A stretch of DNA of 64,000 bases from Marisediminitalea aggregata (GTDB lineage: Bacteria; Pseudomonadota; Gammaproteobacteria; Enterobacterales; Alteromonadaceae). Where the stretch lies: positions 434,001-498,000 of the forward strand of contig NZ_FQWD01000004.1 of assembly GCF_900129565.1 (NCBI RefSeq), written 5' to 3'. Shown piece after piece: positions 34,042 through 42,229 of this stretch. The position numbers and the translations under genes were made by a program. Numbering within the stretch: the first letter of the stretch is position 1; every line of letters begins with the position of its first letter. Below the pieces are notes generated by a model. It worked only from the letters and a program-made list of their open reading frames with translations. It did not search any database and was not told where the DNA came from.

Positions 34042-36849
34042 ATGAGCCACTATTCCGATTATTTGCAAGAAATTGAAGAGCGAAAGCTTGAAGGCTTGCA
34101 CCCCAAACCTATTGATAGCAGTGAATTACTAGCTGAAATCATTGCACAAATCAAAGACACAAACAACGAGCACCGCAAAGACTCGTTGCACTATCTTATT
34201 TATAACACGTTGCCGGGTACAACCAGTGCCGCCAGCGTGAAATCCCAGTTTTTGAAAGCAATCATTCTGGGCGAAGAAACGGTAGAAGAAATCACGCCGG
34301 CTTTCGCATTTGAATTGCTGTCTCACATGAAAGGCGGTCCTTCTGTTGAAGTGTTACTGGACATCGCACTGGGTGACGATGCCGAACTTGCCAAGCAAGC
34401 TGCTGAAGTATTAAAAACACAGGTATTCCTGTATGAAGCAGACACAGATCGCATTGCTGCAGCCTATAAAGAAAACAATCCAATTGCGGTAGATCTGTTA
34501 CAAAGCTACGTAAAAGCGGAATTCTTTACCAAACTTCCCGACATTGAAGAAAAAATCGATGTAGTGACTTTCATTGCAGCCGAAGGTGATATCTCAACAG
34601 ATTTGCTGTCGCCAGGTAACCAGGCTCACTCTCGTTCTGACCGCGAACTGCACGGCAAATGCATGTGCTCACCTGCTGATCAGGAAAAAATCGTTGAACT
34701 GCAACAGCAATTCCCTGGCAAAAAGGTCATGCTGATTGCAGAAAAAGGTACCATGGGCGTGGGTTCATCACGTATGTCCGGTGTTAACAACGTTGCACTG
34801 TGGGCGGGTAAGCAAGCCAGTCCTTACGTGCCGTTTGTTAATATTGCGCCAGTTGTTGCCGGTACCAACGGCATTTCTCCGATCTTCCTGACCACTGTTG
34901 GTGTAACCGGCGGTATCGGTTTGGATCTAAAGAACTGGGTTAAAAAGTTAGATGACAACGGCAAGCCTGTGCTCGACGCCAATGGCGATCCGGTATTAGA
35001 ACAAGCTTACTCGGTAGAAACCGGCACCGTACTGACCATCAACACCAAAACCAAAAAGCTGTACAAAGGTGATGAAGAACTGGCTGACGTATCGTCTGCA
35101 TTTACGCCGCAAAAAGTCGAATTTATGCGTGCAGGCGGTTCTTACGCCATTGTCTTCGGTAAGAAGCTACAAAACTTTGCTGCTGAAACCTTAGGCGTTG
35201 AAGCGCCTGAAGTATTTGCACCGTCAAAAGAAGTATCTCATGAAGGCCAGGGCCTGACTGCCGTTGAAAAAATCTTCAACAACAATGCAGTGGGCGTGCC
35301 TGAAGGTGTCGCGCTTCACGCTGGTTCAGACGTTCGCGTAAAAGTGAACATTGTAGGTTCTCAGGACACCACAGGTTTGATGACCTCTCAGGAACTGGAA
35401 TCTATGGCGGCAACGGTAATTTCTCCGGTACTGGATGGTGCGTACCAGTCAGGCTGTCATACCGCGTCGGTATGGGACAAGAAAGCCCAGGCTAACATTC
35501 CAAAACTGATGAGCTTCATGAACCGTTTTGGTTTGATCACCGCACGTGATCCGAAGGGTGTTTATCACTCAATGACCGACGTTATTCACAAAGTACTGAA
35601 CGACATTACGGTTGATGAATGGGCCATTATTATTGGTGGTGACTCGCATACGCGTATGTCTAAAGGTGTTGCATTCGGTGCCGATTCAGGAACCGTTGCA
35701 CTTGCCCTGGCGACAGGCGAAGCAACCATGCCGATCCCGGAATCAGTAAAAGTAACCTTTAAAGGCGAAATGAAAGATCACATGGATTTCCGCGACATAG
35801 TGCATGCAACCCAGGCACAGATGCTGAAGAAGTTCGGTGACAACGTCTTCCAGGGCCGCATTATCGAAGTACACATCGGCACCCTGGCTGCTGACCAGGC
35901 GTTTACGTTTACTGACTGGACAGCAGAAATGAAAGCCAAGGCGTCTATCTGTATTTCACAGCCTGAGACCCTGATTGAATCACTGGAAATCGCTAAGAGC
36001 CGTATCCAGATCATGATCAACAAAGGCATGGAAAACGAAGCAGGCACACTGCAAGGTCTGATCGATAAAGCGAACCAGCGTATTGAAGACATCCGCGCAG
36101 GAACAGGCCGTCCGGTACTTATGCCTGACGACAACTGTAAGTACTTTGCAGAACTGGTTGTTGACTTAGACGTGATCGACGAGCCAATGATTGCCGATCC
36201 GGATGTGAACAACGAAGATGTATCCAAGCGTTATACCCACGATGCGATCCGCGCTTTGACCCACTACGAAGGCACCAAAACTGTTGACCTGGGCTTCGTT
36301 GGTTCTTGTATGGTACACAAAGGCGACGTAAAAATTGTTGTTCAGATTTTGCGTAATCTGGAAGCGAAATACGGCAAGGTGGAATTTAAAGCACCGCTGG
36401 TATTGGCCGCGCCTACTTACAACATCATCGATGAGCTGAAGCAGGAAGGCGACTGGGAAATTCTGCAGAAGTACTCTGGTTTTGAATTCAGCGATGACAA
36501 TCCTAAGAGCGAAGCGCGTAAGCAGTACGAGAACATTCTTTATCTGGAACGTCCTGGCTGTAACCTGTGTATGGGTAACCAGGAAAAAGCAGAAAAAGGT
36601 GACACCGTATTCGCAACGTCAACGCGCTTATTCCAAGGCCGTGTTGTAGAAGACAGAGACGGCAAAAAAGGTGAGTCTCTGCTGGCCTCTACCCCTGTAG
36701 TAGTGCTGGCCGCCATTCTGGGCCGCACACCTACATTGGAAGAGTACAAAGAAGCGGTTGTGGGCATTAAGCTGACTCAGTTTGCACCACCTCGCGCTGA
36801 ACTCAGCACTGCGCCTTCAAGTGTCATTCCAATTCGCTCTGTGAGCTAA
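34042..36849 (+). CDS. acnB: Bifunctional aconitate hydratase 2 / 2-methylisocitrate dehydratase, long AcnB form
   Basis: Isomerises citrate to isocitrate in the TCA cycle and dehydrates 2-methylcitrate products; [4Fe-4S] enzyme. 935 residues against about 865 in E. coli AcnB. The N-terminal HEAT-like domain (LHPKPIDSSELL; 1-180) is followed by the swivel and catalytic domains; cluster cysteines are Cys756 (GSCMVH) and Cys840/Cys843 (PGCNLCMGN). The sequence (GLHPKPIDSSELLAEIIAQI, YNTLPGTTSAASVK, SPGNQAHSRSDRELHGKC) reads like the AcnB of Bacteroidetes, not the usual gammaproteobacterial one. The start ATG 34042 gives the family N-terminus; the TTG 30 bases upstream is less likely. Confidence 0.95.
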   Translation: MSHYSDYLQEIEERKLEGLHPKPIDSSELLAEIIAQIKDTNNEHRKDSLHYLIYNTLPGTTSAASVKSQFLKAIILGEETVEEITPAFAFELLSHMKGGPSVEVLLDIALGDDAELAKQAAEVLKTQVFLYEADTDRIAAAYKENNPIAVDLLQSYVKAEFFTKLPDIEEKIDVVTFIAAEGDISTDLLSPGNQAHSRSDRELHGKCMCSPADQEKIVELQQQFPGKKVMLIAEKGTMGVGSSRMSGVNNVALWAGKQASPYVPFVNIAPVVAGTNGISPIFLTTVGVTGGIGLDLKNWVKKLDDNGKPVLDANGDPVLEQAYSVETGTVLTINTKTKKLYKGDEELADVSSAFTPQKVEFMRAGGSYAIVFGKKLQNFAAETLGVEAPEVFAPSKEVSHEGQGLTAVEKIFNNNAVGVPEGVALHAGSDVRVKVNIVGSQDTTGLMTSQELESMAATVISPVLDGAYQSGCHTASVWDKKAQANIPKLMSFMNRFGLITARDPKGVYHSMTDVIHKVLNDITVDEWAIIIGGDSHTRMSKGVAFGADSGTVALALATGEATMPIPESVKVTFKGEMKDHMDFRDIVHATQAQMLKKFGDNVFQGRIIEVHIGTLAADQAFTFTDWTAEMKAKASICISQPETLIESLEIAKSRIQIMINKGMENEAGTLQGLIDKANQRIEDIRAGTGRPVLMPDDNCKYFAELVVDLDVIDEPMIADPDVNNEDVSKRYTHDAIRALTHYEGTKTVDLGFVGSCMVHKGDVKIVVQILRNLEAKYGKVEFKAPLVLAAPTYNIIDELKQEGDWEILQKYSGFEFSDDNPKSEARKQYENILYLERPGCNLCMGNQEKAEKGDTVFATSTRLFQGRVVEDRDGKKGESLLASTPVVVLAAILGRTPTLEEYKEAVVGIKLTQFAPPRAELSTAPSSVIPIRSVS

Positions 36850-36885
36850 CCGAACGACATAGCTACAGTAAAGTAGATGACGACA

Positions 36886-36912
36886 AGAGCCCCGTTTTAC
36901 GGGGCTTTTTTA
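36886..36912 (+). terminator. Terminator of acnB
   Basis: AGAGCCCCG, loop TTTTA, CGGGGCTTTTTTA. Confidence 0.9.
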
Positions 36913-37041
36913 TGGCGTCGTCAATCCAAATAAGTCAGCAATAACGCTTTGAATCCGGGGGCAATACTCTGACCCAAAGGCGTAAATACGATCGGTATTT
37001 CCCAGTCCGCTGTGCGTTGCCGGCAGTAAGGTGATACCTTT

Positions 37042-39021
37042 GTGACTCGCTACAATAAACCTGAACCTATCGCGACCAATATGCACAACCTGACAGACCA
37101 GCTTTACCAGCAATTCGGCTTTTCTCAATTCCGCGAGGGCCAGCAACAAGCCATAGAGCAGCTGCTTGGTGGTCACTCTACCCTGGCGGTATTTCCTACC
37201 GGCTCTGGTAAGTCACTGTGCTATCAATTTACCGCCACCCTGCTGCCCCACCTCACTCTGGTGATTTCTCCGCTGATTGCCCTGATGCACGATCAGCTGG
37301 AATTTCTGCGCAGTAAAGGAATACCGGCCGCGAGCTTAGACTCAACCCTGAGTAGCGAAGAAGCCCGGCAGGTGATGCAACAAGTACGAAACGGTGAACT
37401 GAAGATCCTTATGATTTCCGTTGAGCGGTTTAAAAACGAACGGTTCCGCCGCTTTATTGAAGGCGTACCGATCTCCATGCTAGTGGTCGACGAAGCCCAT
37501 TGTATTTCAGAATGGGGGCACAATTTCCGGCCGGATTATCTGAAGCTCCCGCAATACCAACAACAGCTTAATATTCCTCTGGTACTGCTGCTCACCGCGA
37601 CTGCCATGCGACGGGTACAAAAAGACATGGCATTGAAATTCAACATTGCCTACCCGCACATCGTCCAAACCGGCTTTTATCGTTCCAACCTGGATTTGGA
37701 CATCGTACCGGCTGACAGCAACAACAAACACGCGTCTCTGTTAACCGCGTTGGACAATGTGGAAGGCGCAGGCATTGTGTATGTGACCCAGCAAAAAACA
37801 GCAGACGACATCGCCACCTTTTTAACGCAGCGTGGTTTTAATGCCTGTGCATACCACGCTGGGCTGGGTAGCGACAACCGCAGCACGATTCAATCGCGCT
37901 TTATGTCGGGCGAAACAACCATTATTGTTGCCACCATTGCCTTTGGTATGGGCATCGATAAAGCAGACATTCGCTTTGTGATCCACTTTGATTTGCCCAA
38001 ATCCATTGAAAACTACAGCCAGGAAATCGGCCGTGCCGGCAGAGACGGCCTGCCCAGCCGCTGTATATTACTGGCTAGCCTGGATGGCCTGAATGTGCTG
38101 GAGAATTTTGTGCTTGGCGATACGCCGGAACCGCACGCCATTCAAACACTGTTGGACAATATTGCTACTACGACCCACAACAACCAGTGGGAAACCCAGT
38201 CTTATGGGCTTTCCCAGTTAACCAATATTCGCGCATTGCCGCTTAAAACGCTGCTGGTTCAGCTCGAATTAACCGGTGCGATTCAGGCAAGATACAGCTA
38301 CTACGAAGACATTAAAGTAAAATGGCAATCCAGCCCCGAAGACATTACCCGAACACTACCTGATGAGCAGCAGCCTCTGTTTCAAGCTGTCGTACGGCAT
38401 ACCCAATTCAAAAAAGTCTGGGGCGAACCGGACTTTACCCAACTCCACCAGCAGGGGTTCAACAGAGACACGGTAATGACATTGCTGAACCAGCTTGCCG
38501 ATGCCAATCAGGTCGTTGTGGAAGCCAAAAAACTGACCGACGTATACCACGTTGATACCGCTCAACTAACGCCTGAATTAGCAACTAAACTGCAGCACTA
38601 TTGCAGCGCCAACGAAGAGTCAGAATTAGCACGTATAGCCACCATGTTGCGATTTTTTAACTTAGACCGCTGCTTGAATCACAATCTTGCGCTGTATTTC
38701 GGCGATAAACACGCCCCGGAACAATGTGGGCACTGCTCGGTATGCCGTGGCCAGGTGTTGCAGTTAGAAAAAAGCGAGGATGACGTGAACCCGTCATCAC
38801 TGATTGAGGATTTGCAGGCTATTCATCACTGGCTGTCGAATCAGCCCTCGGACGCTACCATGTCAGCCGCACTGATCGCTCGTTTTGCGGCAGGATTAAC
38901 CCAACCGGTATTTACCAAACTAAAGGCCCGTAAGCACCCGCAGTTTGGCAAACATGAAAATGTGTCTTACCACACTTTGCTTAAGGGCGCACAACACGTG
39001 CTTGATAATCAGCAGTGCTAG
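37042..39021 (+). CDS. recQ: RecQ-family ATP-dependent DNA helicase
   Basis: 659 residues. Superfamily 2 helicase motifs: FREGQQQAIEQLL (motif 0), FPTGSGKSLCYQ (Walker A), VVDEAHCISEWGHNFRPDY (DEAH and aromatic loop), LTATA, and IAFGMGIDKADIRFVIH with QEIGRAGRDG (motifs V and VI). A C-terminal zinc-binding part has Cys in QCGHCSVCRG. There is no clear HRDC domain, and a region of about 70 residues after the zinc site is distinct. Such forms are often a second RecQ paralogue, so the symbol is tentative. The start GTG 37042 has AAGGTGA upstream; ATG 37081 is an alternative. Confidence 0.85.
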   Translation: MTRYNKPEPIATNMHNLTDQLYQQFGFSQFREGQQQAIEQLLGGHSTLAVFPTGSGKSLCYQFTATLLPHLTLVISPLIALMHDQLEFLRSKGIPAASLDSTLSSEEARQVMQQVRNGELKILMISVERFKNERFRRFIEGVPISMLVVDEAHCISEWGHNFRPDYLKLPQYQQQLNIPLVLLLTATAMRRVQKDMALKFNIAYPHIVQTGFYRSNLDLDIVPADSNNKHASLLTALDNVEGAGIVYVTQQKTADDIATFLTQRGFNACAYHAGLGSDNRSTIQSRFMSGETTIIVATIAFGMGIDKADIRFVIHFDLPKSIENYSQEIGRAGRDGLPSRCILLASLDGLNVLENFVLGDTPEPHAIQTLLDNIATTTHNNQWETQSYGLSQLTNIRALPLKTLLVQLELTGAIQARYSYYEDIKVKWQSSPEDITRTLPDEQQPLFQAVVRHTQFKKVWGEPDFTQLHQQGFNRDTVMTLLNQLADANQVVVEAKKLTDVYHVDTAQLTPELATKLQHYCSANEESELARIATMLRFFNLDRCLNHNLALYFGDKHAPEQCGHCSVCRGQVLQLEKSEDDVNPSSLIEDLQAIHHWLSNQPSDATMSAALIARFAAGLTQPVFTKLKARKHPQFGKHENVSYHTLLKGAQHVLDNQQC

Positions 39022-39535
39022 TACTGACCCATACAAGATCTGACCGTTTCGAATTTTAGGCTCAGCCCAAGCTGACAAGTACGCAATTGATTAATGGCCG
39101 AAAAGAGCGAATAGCGGACATCAGATGGTCAGATTGAAATCGTCAGCTAAAGAAAATGAAGTCCTCTGCATCAGACTTAAACTTTATCAATTAAGGACGA
39201 AATTAGAAAGTAGATTAGCAGAATGCATAGACGTAGATTGCGCCGTGGAAAATATGTTCGCTGATTTGCTATCGGAAATTGGCTGAGCTCAGGCTGGCAT
39301 TAATAACCGCTTGTTGACGTTGTTGTTATTGCAGGATTGCATGGATCAAAACCAATCACTGTTTTTAACCACTATTACTCTGCAGAATGAGCAAGGTGAC
39401 CGCAGAGTGGTTGTTGTTTAACCTAAAAAGGCTCAAACTCAGTCAGAAAAAGTGTCATCAGCAAATATAAGTTTAATTACTTAAATAAACCAGACGTAAA
39501 TGATGACACTTAAGTTCGCATTTAGGTGGCAGTGC
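39022..39535. other. AT-rich non-coding stretch with small ORFs and a long stem
   Basis: About 510 bases with no recognisable gene beyond a doubtful 53-codon ORF. A long inverted repeat AAGTGTCATCA (39450-39460) / TGATGACACTT (39501-39511), with an inner GTTTA/TAAAC pair (39471-39490), ends 25 bases before the stop of the minus-strand PEP-CTERM gene. It could act as a transcription barrier between two units. Confidence 0.45.
39125..39286 (+). CDS. Doubtful small ORF, 53 codons
   Basis: Starts MVRLKSSAKENEVLCIRLKL and ends LLSEIG; helical, charged, two central Cys. No ribosome site, no family recognised. It is the only coherent frame in the gap and may be chance or a remnant. Confidence 0.2.
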   Translation: MVRLKSSAKENEVLCIRLKLYQLRTKLESRLAECIDVDCAVENMFADLLSEIG

Positions 39536-40177
39536 TTAATTAGAATATCGTCTGAACGCCACGACAAACAGACTTACTAACAAAAGACCCAAAGTCGTCG
39601 GTGCCGATACCGCTGTTGTATTCCATCGCATGTCATCGACCCAGAACCAAGTAGAATTTGTCTGCTCAGTAAATCTAATTCTATCAAACTGGCCTGTAAA
39701 CAAAATTTGGCTTGTGCTGCCCACAACAGATCTAGATACATCTAATACTGATTGCTGTGTTTGGCTTAAGAATGTTTCAAAAAGATAATCCGCTTCATTA
39801 TTGGTTCTAAAAAGGAAACTTAATTCAGTTACCGTAGTGTCAAACACCAAGTCCACAATATTAAGATCTCCATCTACACCACAAGTTGGTCTTACTCCGA
39901 TCATTAGCCATGCAGTCCCACTTAGACCGCCTACGTTACACTGACTATTAATATTTGCAGTAGGCCCGTTTACTCCACTAATTGTATTAATTGTTAATCC
40001 ATTGGCGCTAAATTCATTAGTTGCAACTATAGAAGTTGGACCAGTTCTATCAAATCCTTCAAAGTTTTGAGGTGAATTTACGATAGTATTTCCAAATGAA
40101 ATAATATTCGCATTGGCGCTAAAGCAAACAAAAAGTGAAAGTCCTAAAAGGGATGTGAGAATTTTTCTAGACAACAT
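39536..40177 (-). CDS. PEP-CTERM-like exported protein
   Basis: 213 residues. A signal peptide (MLSRKILTSLLGLSLFVCFS, cleaved after ANA) is followed by a beta-sandwich domain with FDRTGPTSI, VFDTTVTELSFLFRTNNEAD and FDRIRFTEQ. The C-terminal tail SAPTTLGLLLVSLFVVAFRRYSN is a PEP-CTERM-like sorting signal in which APT replaces PEP (the variant common in Alteromonadales). It would be processed by an exosortase/archaeosortase-like enzyme not seen here. GC is visibly lower than in flanking genes, suggesting transfer. Function unknown. Confidence 0.75.
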   Translation of the reverse strand: MLSRKILTSLLGLSLFVCFSANANIISFGNTIVNSPQNFEGFDRTGPTSIVATNEFSANGLTINTISGVNGPTANINSQCNVGGLSGTAWLMIGVRPTCGVDGDLNIVDLVFDTTVTELSFLFRTNNEADYLFETFLSQTQQSVLDVSRSVVGSTSQILFTGQFDRIRFTEQTNSTWFWVDDMRWNTTAVSAPTTLGLLLVSLFVVAFRRYSN

Positions 40178-40514
40178 AACACTACCTTAATTTTATTTAA
40201 CTTAAAAAAATCGCTTTACATTGTCTACAAAGCAAAACCCACACCAAAATACAAGAGATTGAAAAATAGTTATTTTTTTTAATAAAGAATTAACTGTGTA
40301 AAAAAAAATGACAAATTTTCCAATTTCTCGAGGCAAGTCATGTATCTAATTGGTTCTTATATACCATTATCCGTCAACCCCTTTTACTCGCATTCTGAAA
40401 ACGTTAGAGCAGATACAATTGACTACAATCTAGCTCGTATAAATATTCAGAGTCTATTAGGTAAACAAACAACACGGTGTGGCTGGTAACTAGCCGGGCC
40501 CGGGGGAATGAATT
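40178..40514. other. AT-rich intergenic region without a gene
   Basis: About 337 bases, very rich in A and T (poly-A and poly-T runs around 40,190-40,320). No ORF or RNA structure recognised. A GC-rich CCGGGCCCGGGGG block (40493-40505) directly precedes the truncated monooxygenase. Confidence 0.5.
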
Positions 40515-40709
40515 ATGAGTACATGTGTGTATAAAGTACTGATCATCGGCGGCGGCTTTTCCGGTATGTCGGCGGCCATTGAAATAAGCAAAAAAGGCAT
40601 AGCCGTTGATCTGGTAGAAATCGATAAGAACTGGCGCACCGATGAGGCCGGAATAAGCATTGGCAGCGCTACCATCCGCGCATTTGCCCAGATTGGTATT
40701 TTATCGTAA
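40515..40709 (+). pseudogene. Truncated N-terminus of an FAD-dependent monooxygenase
   Basis: 64 codons ending at a stop. The sequence begins MSTCVYKVLIIGGGFSGMSA: a Rossmann GGGFSG motif, then VDLVEIDKNW and GISIGSATIRAFAQIGIL, exactly the first part of PHBH-type flavin monooxygenases (normally about 380-550 residues). No continuation is seen in any frame after 40709, so the rest has been deleted. Residual stretches up to 40870 do not align. A remnant. Confidence 0.8.
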
Positions 40710-40871
40710 TGCCAATCTAGAGCATTGTGCGGTGTATAGTAGTTTTACTCCTTACCGTATTAAGGAGATCATGGCTTGCGCCACGATGACGATTCTTCGA
40801 AGCAAAAGACGGCAAAACTGTACCAACATGACCGCTTTTGACCAATTGCCGAAGCGTGAGAACTCATCCGC

Positions 40872-41546
40872 CTAATACCCGCGCTTTCGGTTGTCTGGTT
40901 GTGACGTTGTGCTAAACATCGACTTCATCTGATTGGCAAACGCGACGAATTTTTCCTTCATCGTACGTTTTATATCGATATCAACACCGCCCATGAGCAC
41001 AAAGCCTTCTACCGTGATTGTAGGTGCCTGGCGATCGGCTATTGAGGCCGTTTTGTTATCCACTCCGCCCATAATACAAAAGGTCTTGGTCACCACATTC
41101 ACATTTTCGGGCACTTTAATATCCGTACCGCCCATCACGCACAGTACTTTTACGGTAACGTGCTGTGCGCGAAACTCGGCATCGGTAAAATCAAGAGTGG
41201 TGCCGCCCATAAAGTCGATCACCCGGATTTCCCGTGGCACTGTCCAGCGACCGCCGCGGTCAGAGCCGCCCATAATATTCACAATAGTATCGCGCTCCGG
41301 GACTTCGCCGGTTGCATAGTTCACACTGAACTTGTGTTCTTTTTCACGGCTGTAATCACCGTCTACCTGCAAGGTTAGATCCGCTGCCAGAGCGACAATT
41401 TCATGATGGTCATTACTCGCCATGGCTTCGTCCAATCGTCGCTCAAAAGCTTCCACAGAAATCACACCGTGACTGTAGTGATAAATGAGTTTATCAATGA
41501 CTTCTTCGCGTACCTGCTCAATTGGACGGTCTTCCAGCTTTACCAT
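40872..41546 (-). CDS. DUF1707 / LiaF-like C-terminal protein
   Basis: 224 residues. The N-terminal DUF1707 (SHOCT-like) domain has DRPIEQVREEVIDKLIYHYSHGVISVEAFERRLDEAM. Four copies of a beta-repeat with MGG motifs (NIMGGSDRGG, DFMGGTTL, CVMGGTDI, CIMGGVDN, VLMGGVDI) form the LiaF-type C-terminal domain. No membrane segment is seen, so this is the cytosolic part of a cell-envelope stress-type protein; in Gram-positives LiaF-C senses cell-wall stress. Start ATG 41546 has AAGGAA upstream; ATG 41588 is an alternative. Function in this organism unknown. Confidence 0.8.
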   Translation of the reverse strand: MVKLEDRPIEQVREEVIDKLIYHYSHGVISVEAFERRLDEAMASNDHHEIVALAADLTLQVDGDYSREKEHKFSVNYATGEVPERDTIVNIMGGSDRGGRWTVPREIRVIDFMGGTTLDFTDAEFRAQHVTVKVLCVMGGTDIKVPENVNVVTKTFCIMGGVDNKTASIADRQAPTITVEGFVLMGGVDIDIKRTMKEKFVAFANQMKSMFSTTSQPDNRKRGY

Positions 41547-41774
41547 GACGGTTTCCTTGTTCTCGTTATGCGTGTTATTCACGCTCATCTAATAATGCTT
41601 CAATTAGAAGCAAAGTCCACACCAAAATAAAAGCAATTAAAAATCAATAAATTAGAATTTAAACCCAAATACAAGCTTAGCGCTTTTCGCCATTTATTAA
41701 CTAATATCGCCGATGTCACGGATATACAGCCACCAGCTTTTACTATCTCTTATCAGGAAAAGGTCACACCGAAA

Positions 41775-41790
41775 ACGGGAACTTTTCCGT
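41775..41790. promoter_or_regulatory. Imperfect copy of the CGGGAACTTTTCCCG palindrome
   Basis: ACGGGAACTTTTCCGT matches the palindrome at 42058-42076 except for missing C/G pairs. Same spacing element CTT in the middle. Confidence 0.35.
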
Positions 41791-41861
41791 GGCTCAGATG
41801 ATGGAACACTGTCAGCATAAAATTACTGTAATGCACTGAAATAACCCTCGAACATTACACG

Positions 41862-41928
41862 TATACTCCAGTGACGGGCTTCATCACCCAATCACCCTGG
41901 CCAGCCTTTCGGCTGGCTTTTTTTATTT
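41862..41928 (+). ncRNA. Candidate small RNA upstream of the TonB receptor
   Basis: A -10-like TATACT (41862-41867) is followed about 30 bases on by a rho-independent terminator: GCCAGCC (41900-41906), loop TTTC, GGCTGGC (41911-41917), then a T-rich run to 41928. No coding frame on the plus strand ends here, so the terminator has no gene to serve. A transcript of about 55 nt is predicted. The -35 is weak; this is a candidate only. Confidence 0.35.
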
Positions 41929-42029
41929 GAAGTTCCAGTCGGGAATTTATGTGTTAACACCGGCCAAACGACTTTCTTGCACCATCGGGAAAAGCACTAC
42001 TACTTTAGCACTAAGCGCCTAATAACTTG

Positions 42030-42046
42030 GTACTTTTCTAAAGTAC
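42030..42046. promoter_or_regulatory. Palindrome GTACTTTTCTAAAGTAC
   Basis: Perfect 7-3-7 palindrome (GTACTTT / AAAGTAC) about 180 bp before the TonB receptor start, with a partial copy (CTACTTTAGCAC) at about 41998-42009. Shares the AAAGTAC core with the direct repeats in front of the two-component pair at 15.8 kb. Confidence 0.45.
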
Positions 42047-42057
42047 TACAAGGTAAA

Positions 42058-42076
42058 ACCGGGAACTTTTCCCGGT
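42058..42076. promoter_or_regulatory. Palindrome ACCGGGAACTTTTCCCGGT
   Basis: Perfect 8-3-8 inverted repeat about 150 bp upstream of the TonB receptor; a near copy lies at 41775-41790. Likely an operator; the regulator is unknown. Otherwise the 41547-42229 gap is AT-rich and without a gene. Confidence 0.45.
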
Positions 42077-42229
42077 GTCACAGGGAACAATTCCATAGGA
42101 GGAATGCCCGCAAATTTTCATACTTAGCCTCATGTTAACCAGCCATTAACACGATGCGTACATCCAATGCAGCCACATACAATAACAGCAGATGTTGGAA
42201 CGCACAGGGCACACAATCGGACACACATC

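Noticed and set aside
36910-37176. 88-codon minus-strand frame between acnB and the helicase
   Set aside because: Overlaps the helicase start and the acnB terminator; no recognisable protein.
39450-39511. Long inverted repeat considered as an integron attC site
   Set aside because: No paired core sites of GTTRRRY type at the ends and no integrase or cassette array.
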